Position numbers and translations under genes: made by a program. From positions 1 to 20,969 of the forward strand of contig MSJI02000284.1 in the NCBI GenBank assembly GCA_001931905.2: a DNA stretch of 20,969 bases, given 5' to 3'. The notes under the pieces were generated by a model. The model searched no databases and was not told the origin of the DNA. It saw only the letters and a program-made list of their open reading frames with translations. Shown here piece after piece: positions 1 through 9,165 of this stretch. The DNA comes from Cladosporium sp. IMV 00045 (lineage: Eukaryota > Ascomycota > Dothideomycetes > Cladosporiales > Cladosporiaceae). Positions within the stretch are counted from its first letter, which is position 1; the number at the start of each line of letters is the position of its first letter.

Positions 1-611
1 CGGGCCTCTTCTTCCAAGCGCTGCAACCGTGTCTTCTCGGCTTCGAGTTCTGCGATGCGTGCGAGAAGCCCAGATGTCTCCGGGTTGGCGCGTGACTTAT
101 GCTGTAGATGTGGTGCTTGTCCCCATTGTTGCGCTTGCTGTGCATCAGCGCCCATCTCTGCGTCGGCGGCGGCGAAAGCAGCAGCAGTTTCTGGGTCGAC
201 GGAGCGGGATGTTGTACGTGAGGCAGAGCGAGATGGGACCCTCGTTGGTGGACCAGACGCAGGTTGAATGACCATGCTGGGCTCGTCTAGGTCAATTACG
301 TTCTCGTCATCGAAGCCATAGTCGGACGATGGCATGTCCGGGACATTGGATGGGGGATCAGGTCTGGACTGCGACCCAGATATGCCGGGTTGCTGGGGTC
401 GTGGAGGCCGCCATGCCAGATTGTTGGTCGTCTTTTGCGAGCGATACAGGCTGGAGGTATTGTGTGCCTGCTTCCTTAGATTGGTCGAAGGCCGAGGCGC
501 TGGACTCTGGCGCATGCGCTGGGTGGAAGAAATGGCATTTCGTTCGAGTTCCGCGAAGGTGTTGTCGGGGATGTCGTCGAGATCGTCATCCAGGAACGAG
601 TCGTCCTCCAT
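1..611 (-). CDS. ATRIP/Rad26-like DNA damage checkpoint protein, N-terminal part (runs off left edge)
   Basis: An open frame of 203 codons without stop starts at the ATG at 609-611 and leaves the window at base 1. The protein begins MEDDSFLDDDLDDIPDNTFAE, an acidic N-terminus typical of the fungal Rad26/UvsD/Ddc2 (ATRIP) family. A second acidic block, DYGFDDENVIDLDEPS, lies near residues 107-122, followed by a Ser/Pro/Arg-rich linker. At the edge a heptad-like charged stretch (ARIAELEAEKTRLQRLEEEA) begins, matching the coiled coil that these proteins use to pair. Known family role: ATRIP binds RPA-coated single-stranded DNA and recruits the ATR/Mec1 kinase in the nucleus. It is divergent from the CDP-DAG synthase gene with 585 bp between start codons. 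Family assignment rests on N-terminal motifs only, because the ATR-binding C-terminus is outside the window. Confidence 0.72.
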   Translation of the reverse strand, partial: MEDDSFLDDDLDDIPDNTFAELERNAISSTQRMRQSPAPRPSTNLRKQAHNTSSLYRSQKTTNNLAWRPPRPQQPGISGSQSRPDPPSNVPDMPSSDYGFDDENVIDLDEPSMVIQPASGPPTRVPSRSASRTTSRSVDPETAAAFAAADAEMGADAQQAQQWGQAPHLQHKSRANPETSGLLARIAELEAEKTRLQRLEEEA

Positions 612-1196
612 CTTTGTGTATTTGTCTGATCATCACCATGCTTGGCCGGGAGTGAGGGTGTGGCGGGGAAGCATCAACATTGACTAGCAGATAATATCAG
701 ACAATGAAAGATGGATCGCCCTGCAGGTCAGACTTTCACATGTTGCAGCTCGACAGAGGTCAACAGCCTACAGTACAGCCTTAGCCTACAGCCACTGACT
801 CTCTCCATCACCCTTCACAGCCTGCGCCAAGAACTTTCAGCTGCCTGTTGCCGTCATCGCGCAGGTAGGGGGAGAAATACATGTACCAACATCCGGAGCT
901 CTTCCAGCAACGTCGCAACCCGGCATCTCGACAGTCTCGCCTGACGCCCGATTTGCGCTCACAAATATGCTTGCTTGCAACGCTTAGTTCACCATCTCCC
1001 AACCAGCTTCCACGGCCACCTCGCTTTCGCAACCTGCGCGCGCTTAGCCAACAGCTTCCGCCTACGCTATCGCCAACAGACGAAGACCCTCGCAAGGCCT
1101 CTTCATACTTCTCGCTTCTGAGGCTTGAGGATTTCCGGGCAACGACAAGTCTGCCTCACTAAGATTTCTCGAGAGACTTCACACACGACCGCAACC
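612..1196. other. Divergent intergenic region (ATRIP-like / CDP-DAG synthase)
   Basis: This 585-bp stretch must hold both promoters and 5' leaders. The part next to the plus-strand gene is C/T-rich with many CCxCC and CTTC runs (about 990-1130), usual for fungal leaders. An in-frame ATG at 1125 would add 24 residues to the synthase, but the ATG at 1197 is followed by the basic start expected for the family. I see no RNA gene or repeat. Confidence 0.5.
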
Positions 1197-2726
1197 ATGA
1201 CCAAGCCCAAGAAGGATATCAAGTTCCAGCACCGCGAGCGCCGCGCAAGTCGAGGCAGCATGTCCGACTCACCCGCAGAGGAGCGCGGTGCAACCAGCCC
1301 GAATGGCACATCCAAGAGTCCAACCAGGAACGCAAACTCTGGAAAGGGAAACAATGCAGACGCCGCGGCCGGCTGGGCGACTGAAGATGAGAAGGCACCC
1401 GTCAAAGAGTTGTCCGAGTCCGAGAAGAAAAGGCAGACCTTCATCACTCGTGCCATCTGGACCTTTGTCATGATCGCTTTCTTCTTCGGAGCGATGTTCG
1501 CGGGTCACATCTACATGCTCATCATCGTAACCGCCGTGCAGATCATCAGCTACAAGGAGGTTATCGCCATTGCTAACGTGCCCTCGAGAGCGCGCAGCTT
1601 GCGTTTTACGAAGACGCTCAACTGGTACTTCCTTGGATCGACCATGTACTTCCTCTACGGCGAGAGTGTGATCTACTACTTCAAGCACATTGTGCTGGTT
1701 GACAAGGTGCTTTTGCCTTTTGCGACGCACCACCGCTTCATCTCTTTTATGCTCTACGTCATGGGTAAGTTGGACTCGCATAATGCAATCGACCAAAGTG
1801 GTGACTAACATGTTATCACAGGCTTCGTTTTCTTTGTCGGTTCACTTCAGAAAGGCCACTACAAGTTCCAGTTTACCCAGTTCGCCTGGACCCACATGGC
1901 GCTCTATCTGATCGTCGTGCAAGCCCACTTCATCATGAACAACATCTTTGAGGGCATGATCTGGTTCTTCCTCCCAGTCAGCTTGGTCATCACCAACGAC
2001 ATCTTCGCCTACATCTGCGGTATCACTTTTGGTCGCACCCAGCTCATCAAGATCAGCCCCAAGAAGACGGTCGAAGGCACGTAGTATAGCAAGAGATTAC
2101 CGATTGGAGCACAGGACTAACATATCTCAGGCTTCGTCGGCGCTTGGGTCTTCACGGTCCTGTTCGGCTTCGGCATGACCAACGTTCTCATGCGCTCCAA
2201 GTACTTCATCTGCCCGGTTAACGACCTCGGCGCCAACATCTTCTCCGGCCTGGAATGCGACCCAAACCCGGTCTTCATCCCGCACAACTACCAGCTCCCA
2301 TTCATCCCGCCGAACTGGACGCACCTCCCGACATCGGTCAGCATCTCGCCCATGCAATTCCACATCCTCGTCATGGCCACATTCGCGTCGCTGATCGCGC
2401 CATTCGGCGGCTTCTTCGCCTCGGGCCTCAAGCGCACCTTCAACATCAAGGACTTCGGCGATTCCATCCCCGGCCACGGCGGCATGACCGACCGCATGGA
2501 CTGCCAGTTCATCATGGGCTTCTTCGCCTTCATGTACTACCAGAGCTTCATCGCGGTCTACAAGGCGTCGCCCGGCTCCGTCATCGAGACCGCCATCACC
2601 GGCCTGACGCCCGAAGAGCAGGTCGAGGTCGTCAAGCTCTTAGCCAAACACCTCGTCAACCAGGGACAATTGGCCGCGCCGGCTTTGGACTACCTGGGCG
2701 AGCAGTTCCAGGCTCTGAGGAGGTGA
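1197..2726 (+). CDS. CDS1: Phosphatidate cytidylyltransferase (CDP-diacylglycerol synthase)
   Basis: Exons are 1197-1764, 1822-2076 and 2131-2726, giving 472 residues (yeast Cds1 is about 457). The enzyme makes CDP-diacylglycerol from CTP and phosphatidate, the branch point to phosphatidylinositol, phosphatidylglycerol and phosphatidylserine, in ER-type membranes. Seen: a basic, Ser-rich cytosolic N-terminus (1-82), then several hydrophobic segments starting at about residue 87. The full CDP-DAG synthase signature is at residues 372-398: Ser372, Lys-Arg, Lys-Asp, His-Gly-Gly and the final Asp-Arg-Met-Asp are all present. The upstream KTVEGFVGAW block is also conserved and spans intron 2. Intron 1 is ordinary (GTAAGT...CTAAC...CAG). 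Intron 2 needs a GC donor to keep KTVEG-F in frame. The start at 1197 was chosen over 1125 because it gives the usual short basic N-terminus. Confidence 0.95.
2077..2130 (+). other. Probable GC-AG intron in the CDP-DAG synthase gene
   Basis: The exon-intron border reads AAG|GCACGT, close to the GC-donor consensus AG|GCAAGT. A CTAAC branch-point sequence sits 10-14 bases before the CTCAG acceptor. Splicing here joins G|GC and restores the conserved GluGlyPheVal block. The nearby GT at 2081 would put the C-terminal third of the enzyme in the wrong frame. Confidence 0.8.
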
Positions 2727-2985
2727 GGCGATCCTTTTCGCTGATGTAGCGTGCTCGCCGGATATGAGCACATGGGAAGGGTTGGCTGGGTCATGACGGG
2801 TGGTCTGAAAGTGGTAATTGGGAATTTCGTCAACAGGGACAGTTCAAGATAATTTAATGTACTGTATTGGATCGAGAATGAGAAAAGACAAGAAAGAAAG
2901 GAAAAGTTGACAGCGGTCAGAACGAAGGTTTTTTTGGATTCCTTTCTCGTAGGGAAGGGTTGTTGAGTTTGATCCAGAGCTTCCA

Positions 2986-3015
2986 CCTCCCCTCCCCTCC
3001 CTTCCCCTCCCCTCC
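2986..3015 (+). promoter_or_regulatory. CCCCT-rich pyrimidine tract (possible STRE cluster)
   Basis: Four copies of CCCCT start at 2989, 2994, 3004 and 3009. CCCCT/AGGGG is the stress response element bound by Msn2/Msn4-type zinc fingers, and yeast GPH1 is controlled this way. The tract is about 1 kb before the phosphorylase start, so a role is inference; it may simply be low-complexity DNA. Confidence 0.25.
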
Positions 3016-3087
3016 ACAATCCCGCAAGGCAAGCCGCCATCGGCCCACGACAACTCTTGAATAATGCAATCGGACCGTTGACAACGA

Positions 3088-3123
3088 CGCGCGCGCGCCT
3101 GCCTGCATGCATGCGTGCATGCG
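3088..3123. repeat. Alternating purine-pyrimidine tract (CG then TGCA type)
   Basis: An 11-nt alternating CG run at 3088-3098 is followed, after a short CCTGCC break, by a perfect pyrimidine-purine alternation at 3104-3123 built of TGCA/TGCG steps. Such sequence can adopt Z-DNA under negative supercoiling and is prone to length change. No function is shown. Confidence 0.6.
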
Positions 3124-4025
3124 GATAAGGACCAGCTTGCCTGACAGTGCAGCAGCCGTGGCGTTCCGGGGTATGCGCGAAGGTTGAGGTATATCGCGAA
3201 AAGTATAAACCTTCCGTCAGCGGCTTCGCTAGGCGGGCGGCGTGCGCGGCTCTGCGGATGCGTGTTGGGATGGTTGAGGACCAGAGGTGCGAAGGAAGCT
3301 TGGGACTTGGGCAATGGCGAGGATGGGATTCAAGGTTTGGGGGCGTGGAAGAGGGAAGTGGCGAGATGCGATGCGAGGCGGAGGGGGCCGATGGGCAGAT
3401 ATCGTTGTGAGGGTTGGATCATTGGCATTGATATTGAAGGAGAAGATACAATGTAAGTATTTGCTGACTGGCTGATGTGGATTGATAGCACACAGGCAAG
3501 GACCAGGATAGGGTACCTGTAGGTATTGTCGCATGTTCAACGAGCTTGGAGAGAGGTACCGACTATATCAAGATTAGATTAAGGTGTACAGTAACACAAG
3601 GCAAAAAGTAAAAAACCAAACTTCCAGGCGAACGCCGCCCCAAAAGCCCAAAACCCCATGGCACCTTCCCGCTTTCCCCGCCAACAACCCTCCTGCTGTA
3701 TCTCAGCTGCCTTACCTCATTGCCTACCTTCATGCATGGACAGGGCATGCTCTTACCCCGCCATCAAACCACTTCCCACATGCGTCTAGACAACGCCTTA
3801 GCTCGCCGTATGCATTGGCTGGCGTGCCACAGCTGTGATGCGCTGAGCTGTCTGGGTGTTTACTTGATTCCCTTGATGGCTTGAAGAAGCATGCATGATC
3901 CGTCATCTTCTTCGCTTCCACCCTCTCCCTCCCCCTCTCTCTTTCCTTCGTCGACTACACTTCCCTCTCCTCTTCCTTTCTCAAAACACACCAAGCAGGT
4001 AGTCTAAGCAACCAAGCAAACAACC

Positions 4026-7000
4026 ATGGCGTCTCCCACGACCAGGGAACGCCGTCCCAGCATCTCCTCTCCCATCAATGACTTCCAGACCGCCGTCGGA
4101 CCCCCCGGCATCACCAGGCCGAAGCATAAGAGAACTGCCACGGGGTTCGGGCCTGGTGAGATCAAGGCCATTGAGGCCAGCGTGCCGGAAGGACAGAGAG
4201 AGGCGTGAGTTCTCCATCGTTCAATCGCCACTTTCATATCATTATAACTTGGCTAACAACTCCCTCACAGCTGGAAGAAGTTCGTAAGTGATCGACGACT
4301 ATTCACCTGCCAGCTATAACGCAGGGCATACTGACGATTCTCGTGACCCACGCCAGTCCGCGAAGGAATTCAAGACCAAGGAGGAGTTCGAGGCAGAGGC
4401 CGTGAGGCATATCGAGACGACTCTGGCGAGATCTCTCTTCAATTGCGATGAGTTGTTCGTTTCCCCTTCTTGAACTCTTGAGCTCGGGTGTTCTGAAAGC
4501 TGGAGCGGAACTGACGAGTTGACAGTGCTGCTTATGCCGGTACGGCGCTGGCCTTCCGTGACCGGCTGGTCATCGAGTGGAACAAGACGCAGCAGAGGCA
4601 TACATTTGCTGATCAGAAGAGGGTTTACTGTATATGCAGCCATTCAGGTACTGGTTGTTGCGTGTGCTGACGAGCAGCAGATCTTTCTCTTGAGTTCCTG
4701 ATGGGACGCGCTCTTGACAATGCTATGCTTAATGTTGGCATGAAGGATGTCGCGAAAGGTATTTGCCGGCATCAAAGGTCTCTCACGATTCAAGGCTGAC
4801 TGTGATTTCAGAGGGTCTTGATGACCTTGGATTCCGCATGGAGGACATCATCGAACAGGAACGGGATGCTGCTCTGGGAAACGGTGGTCTTGGTCGTCTT
4901 GCTGCTTGCTTCCTTGACTCTCTTGCGACCTTGAACTATCCGGCTTGGGGATACGCACTTCGTTATCGCTACGGTATCTTCCGTCAAGAAATCATTGACG
5001 GATACCAGGTCGAAGTGCCCGACTACTGGCTTGACTTCAACCCATGGTATGTTGACGTTCGCAATCCATGGTTCTCAGATTACTGATATTGACGATTCGC
5101 AGGGAGTTTCCCAGACACGATGTTACGGTCGATGTTCAATTTTACGGCAACGTCAGAAAATACGCAGACGAGAGCGGCAAGCCAATCAGTGTTTGGGAGG
5201 ATGGAGAGATTGTCACCGCGGTGGCCTACGATGCCCCAGTGCCTGGGTTTGGCACGAGTACAACGAACAACCTGCGACTGTGGTCGAGCAAGGCTTCTGG
5301 CGGCGAGTTCGACTTCACCAAGTTCAACTCGGGTGAGTACGAGCAGTCGGTTGCGGACCAGCAGCGTGCGGAAACCATCTCGGCGGTGCTTTACCCGAAC
5401 GACAGCCTGGAACGCGGCAAGGAATTGCGTTTGAAGCAACAGTACTTCTGGTGTGCTGCGTCGCTCTATGACATCGTCAGACGCTTCAAGAAGTCGAAGA
5501 AGGCTTGGAAAGAATTCCCTAACCAGGTGGCGATTCAAGTGAGTGCCCCTTGCTGTTGATAAAAGATGACAACTTGAACACCTCAATTCTAACCATCATT
5601 AGCTGAACGACACCCACCCAACACTTGCTATTCCTGAGCTGCAACGCATTCTGATCGATCAAGAGGGTCTCGAGTGGGACGAGGCTTGGGCTATTGTGCA
5701 AGCGACTTTTGGATACACCAACCACACGGTCTTGCCTGAAGCATTGGAGAAATGGTCCGTTCCTCTTCTCCAACATCTCCTGCCTCGCCACCTCCAGATC
5801 ATCTACGACATCAACCTGCAGTTCCTGCAGTACGTCGAGCGCAATTTCCCGAAAGACCGTGACATGCTCGGCCGGGTGTCAATCATTGAAGAGTCGCAGC
5901 CGAAGATGGTTCGCATGGCATACCTTGCCTTGATTGGCAGCCACAAGGTCAACGGTGTTGCTGAGCTTCACTCGGACCTGATCAAGACCACAATCTTCAA
6001 GGACTTCGTCAAGATCTACGGTCCCGACAAGTTCACCAACGTCACCAACGGCATCACGCCGAGAAGATGGTTGCACCAGGCAAACCCTCGCCTCTCTGAG
6101 CTCATCGCCAGCAAGCTCGGCGGCTTTGAATACCTCAACGATCTGACCATGCTTCACAAGATCGAGGCTTACGTCGATGACAAGGAATTCAGGAAAGAAT
6201 TCCAAGAAATCAAGTATGCCAACAAGGTCCGCCTTGCTCAATACATCAAGGAGAAGAACGGCGTCTCCGTGAACCCCGCCGCGCTGTTCGACATTCAAGT
6301 CAAGCGCATGCATGAGTACAAGCGACAGCAGCTCAACATTTTCGGCGTCATTCACCGCTACCTCGAGATCAAGGAGATGACTCCTGAAGAGCGCAAGAAA
6401 GTCCAGCCACGCGTCAGCATCTTTGGCGGCAAGGCTGCGCCTGGATACTGGATGGCGAAGACCGTGATCCACCTCATCAATCAGGTCGGAAAGGTGGTCA
6501 ACCATGACAAGGACGTCGGCGATCTCCTGAAGGTTATTTTCCTCGAGGACTACAATGTGTCGAAGGCTGAGATCATCATCCCTGCTTCAGATATTTCTGA
6601 GCACATCTCGACTGCTGGAACGGAGGCTTCGGGCACATCGTAAGTATTGGCATATGCGTGACGAGTTTGATGTTGTAGCGATTCTTACTGACGTTTGAAC
6701 AGCAACATGAAGTTCGTGCTCAATGGAGGTTTGATCATTGGCACTTGCGACGGTGCCAACATTGAGGTCAGTCTTCCTTCTCTTTGAAATTAAAACGCAC
6801 CGCAAGCTGACAAAATGCAACACAGATCACCCGCGAAGTCGGCGAAGAGAACATCTTCCTCTTCGGCAACCTCAGCGAAGACGTGGAAGACCTCCGCCAC
6901 GCACACTTCTACGAAGAATTCATCCTCGACCCGATGCTCAAGCGAGTCTTCGGCGCAATCCGTGAGGGCGTCTTCGGCGACGCTGGCCAATTCTCTGCCC

Positions 7001-7236
7001 TCGTCAACGGCATCGTCGATCACGGCGATTACTACCTCGTCTCTGACGATTTCAAGTCCTACGTCGACACGCAGAACCTGATCGACGAGGCGTACAAGAA
7101 GCAGGACGAGTGGCTGACGAAGACCATCACCAGCGTTTCCCGCATGGGTTTCTTCTCTAGCGATAGGTGCATTGATGAGTATGCGGAGATGATCTGGAAC
7201 GTCGAGCCGGTCAAGCCGCAAGCTAATGGGGCTTGA
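4026..7236 (+). CDS. GPH1: Glycogen phosphorylase
   Basis: Ten exons: 4026-4204, 4271-4283, 4357-4454, 4526-4629, 4681-4758, 4812-5046, 5103-5538, 5603-6639, 6703-6766 and 6826-7236. Every junction keeps phase and the product is 884 residues (yeast Gph1 is about 902). The enzyme releases glucose-1-phosphate from glycogen using phosphate and pyridoxal phosphate in the cytosol. Seen: [14 protein letters not shown] (181-194), NDTHPT (from 383), [10 protein letters not shown], and the complete PLP signature [13 protein letters not shown] with the PLP-binding lysine at 730. Intron 8 falls inside this signature. Near the N-terminus, RRPS (Ser12) and KHKRTATGF (Thr37/Thr39) look like kinase sites; yeast Gph1 is switched on by phosphorylation just before the equivalent GF, so Thr39 is the better candidate by position (inference). 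The donor of intron 3 is the least certain: GTTCGT at 4455 keeps NCDE, while GTTGTT at 4452 is an alternative. Confidence 0.97.
4271..4283 (+). other. 13-nt microexon of glycogen phosphorylase
   Basis: This exon supplies the third base of an Ala codon plus Trp-Lys-Lys-Phe. It is bounded by CTCACAG upstream and GTAAGT downstream. Skipping it would change frame, since 13 is not a multiple of three. The family has an aromatic/basic stretch at this point before the conserved [10 protein letters not shown] helix, so inclusion is well supported. Confidence 0.85.
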
Positions 7237-7561
7237 GATGGATTTGTGGCTTCATGATGGTGGTGATGATGATAATTTTAGGCAGTATGGATTAATGAAA
7301 TGAGGCACGATACAGTAATTCCGCACAGTCGCCCCGTCTTGTCTTCGTTGTTTCTGAAGTGATGCCCATCCAGTAGCGCCAGCTGTTGATGACACTGACT
7401 CGACCGACAAGGAGCTCAGGTGCGCTAGCCCCCGCGTAACCCTTGCCAGCTGCGCAATACAGCGTGGGTGGGAAACAGGCGACCACCAATCCAGCTCATA
7501 CGACACTGCCTCCTCGACCTCACCCAACCTTTCTCCTCCCACTACAACCCACCAATACTAT
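7237..7561. other. Intergenic region between glycogen phosphorylase and the BAR-domain gene
   Basis: Bases after the phosphorylase stop include a GAT/GGTG repeat-like stretch (7253-7275), likely 3' untranslated. The final 60 bases are C/T-rich, as expected for the leader of the next gene. I see no RNA gene or separate ORF of merit. Confidence 0.45.
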
Positions 7562-8608
7562 ATGTCCGCCGCCGAAGCCGCCGCCTACTCGTCGACCACA
7601 GGCACACTCCCGACCCTCAACATGGACAAGTTCCGCGCCTTCACCAACCAGGTCACGTCGCAGGTGTCGCCCTTCGCCGCCCGCAGCCAGCAGTGGATCA
7701 AGGAGCAGACCGGCAGCGTGGGCGAGAAGACCGAGCTGCCGCACGACTACCTCGAGCTCGAGGTGCGCGTCGACGCCCTCAAGGCCACCCACCAGAAGCT
7801 GCTCGCCGCCACCTCCCAGTACACCAATGAGGCCTACGACTACCCGCCCAACGTCAAGGAGAGCTTCCAGGACTTGGGCAAGAGTATTAGCGATAAGGTT
7901 CGTTTTATACTCAACGAGAAGGAGGAAGTCTCAGGCGTGTCTAACAAGTCACAGGTAAACCTCCTCTCCAAAGCCTCCAACGCAGCCGAAGCCCAAGCGG
8001 CCCTCACAGCCCCTCCTTCCGCCAAACCGCAACCCAAGACCTTCCCGCACGCCATCGCGCGCGCCGCGCTCGCCGGCTCGCAGGACATCGCCACCGCCAC
8101 GCCGCAAGGCAGCACCGAACCCGACCCCCTCTCCCAGGGCCTGGAGAAATACGCCATCGCGCAGGAGAAAGTGGGCGAAGCGCGCCTCGACCAGGACGAG
8201 AAGATCCAATCCCGCTTCCTGTCCGGCTGGAGCACGACGCTGAACCAAGGCCTGAAGAGCGCCGACAAAGCGCGCAGCGCGGTGCGCGACGCGCGCCTGG
8301 CCCTCGATGCAGCGAAGTCGCGCGCTGGCGCGTCGGGCGGCAAGCAGGGTGAGGAGAACTACACCGAGGCGCAGCGCGCGGCCGTCGAGCAGGCGGAGGA
8401 TCTGTTCGTGGAGAAGGTCGACGAGGCCACAGGCGTCATGCGCAACGTCCTCGACACCCCGGAGCCGCTGAGGAATCTGTCCGAGCTGGTGAGGGCGCAG
8501 GCGGAGTTCCACGCGAGGTCTGCGGAGATCCTGGAGGAGGTCAGTAAGAATATCGCGGATATTCAGATGGAGCAGGAGAGTAGTTGGAGGAAGGCTAGGG
8601 ATCAGTAG
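7562..8608 (+). CDS. BAR-domain protein, Gvp36-like (vesicle trafficking)
   Basis: Exons are 7562-7897 and 7955-8608; splicing the 57-nt intron gives 329 residues (yeast Gvp36 is 326). The protein is a long, charged, mostly helical polypeptide with ELPHDYLELEVRVDALK, SQYTNEAYDYPPNVKES and a QSRFLSGWSTTLN block, typical of the fungal BAR_2 family. Known role: curved dimers bind Golgi and endosomal membranes and act in vesicle transport and endocytosis. There is no signal peptide or membrane span. The intron (GTTCGT...TCTAAC...CACAG) has no stop and is a multiple of three, so retention would give a 348-residue protein. The first ATG at 7562 has a poor context (T at -3). The ATG at 7622 (Met21, CAACATGG) is stronger and matches where I expect homologues to begin, giving 309 residues, so the true start may be 7622. 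Confidence 0.87.
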   Translation: MSAAEAAAYSSTTGTLPTLNMDKFRAFTNQVTSQVSPFAARSQQWIKEQTGSVGEKTELPHDYLELEVRVDALKATHQKLLAATSQYTNEAYDYPPNVKESFQDLGKSISDKVRFILNEKEEVSGVSNKSQVNLLSKASNAAEAQAALTAPPSAKPQPKTFPHAIARAALAGSQDIATATPQGSTEPDPLSQGLEKYAIAQEKVGEARLDQDEKIQSRFLSGWSTTLNQGLKSADKARSAVRDARLALDAAKSRAGASGGKQGEENYTEAQRAAVEQAEDLFVEKVDEATGVMRNVLDTPEPLRNLSELVRAQAEFHARSAEILEEVSKNIADIQMEQESSWRKARDQ

Positions 8609-9165
8609 ATGAGGGGAATTGAGATGACTTGTTGGAAGGCATATTACGATGATGCTTCTGACTGGGCAAGTGAAGCAAGGAGACGATAGCTTTTCTTGTG
8701 TGAGGAGTTTGTTTGGGGATAAGATCGATTTTGACGTCCCCATGGTATGACGATATCCTCCTTTTTTTGTTTCGATTATTAGGTATCATGTAGGCCCGGG
8801 GCTATGAAGAAGGGACTTTACGACTGTTTATCGTTCTACCGCATTCTCTTTGTAAATGTTACTGATTCACGGTTTCTGTTACGACGACTTCAACATACTA
8901 AGGTAACGATCGATCTACAGCGGACGCGATTGCTCGCGGTCTTGGACTGTATTGTCGAGGTATGACGCGTTACATGTACCCTTCAGATCATTACAGGGTG
9001 TGAGATATATGTACGAAACACTGATAACATGTTCCCATCTTGTCCATTTCATGGCGTCTCTCTCCCTGGGTCAAACAGCTTCCGTTGCAAACATCGTCCA
9101 AGCAGGATCCCTCATGATACGATTCCGCCTCATGGTTCAACCATCGATAATTCATGCAGAACCTC
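8609..9165. other. Convergent intergenic region (BAR gene / SDR gene 3' ends)
   Basis: This 557-bp stretch separates two converging genes and should hold both 3' untranslated regions. Long open frames that cross it are extensions of antisense frames of the flanking genes. No repeat, hairpin array or RNA gene stands out. Confidence 0.45.

Larger units (their letters stand above)
2727..4025. other. Long intergenic region between CDP-DAG synthase and glycogen phosphorylase
   Basis: About 1.3 kb without a supportable gene. It contains a C/T tract (2986-3015), an alternating purine-pyrimidine tract (3088-3123), and a T/C-rich leader just before the phosphorylase start (about 3905-3985). Short open frames on both strands here are made of low-complexity residues and match nothing I recognise. 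It probably holds the 3' end of the upstream gene and a long phosphorylase promoter. Confidence 0.5.

Noticed and set aside
2081..2130. GT donor at 2081 for intron 2 of CDP-DAG synthase
   Set aside because: It leaves phase 2 and puts the conserved C-terminal signature out of frame; the GC donor at 2077 restores it.
5879..6505. Minus-strand open frame of 208 codons
   Set aside because: Shadow of the large glycogen phosphorylase exon, rich in Asp/Leu/Val as expected for an antisense frame.
7949..8743. Minus-strand open frame of 264 codons
   Set aside because: Arg/Leu-rich shadow of the GC-rich BAR-domain exon.
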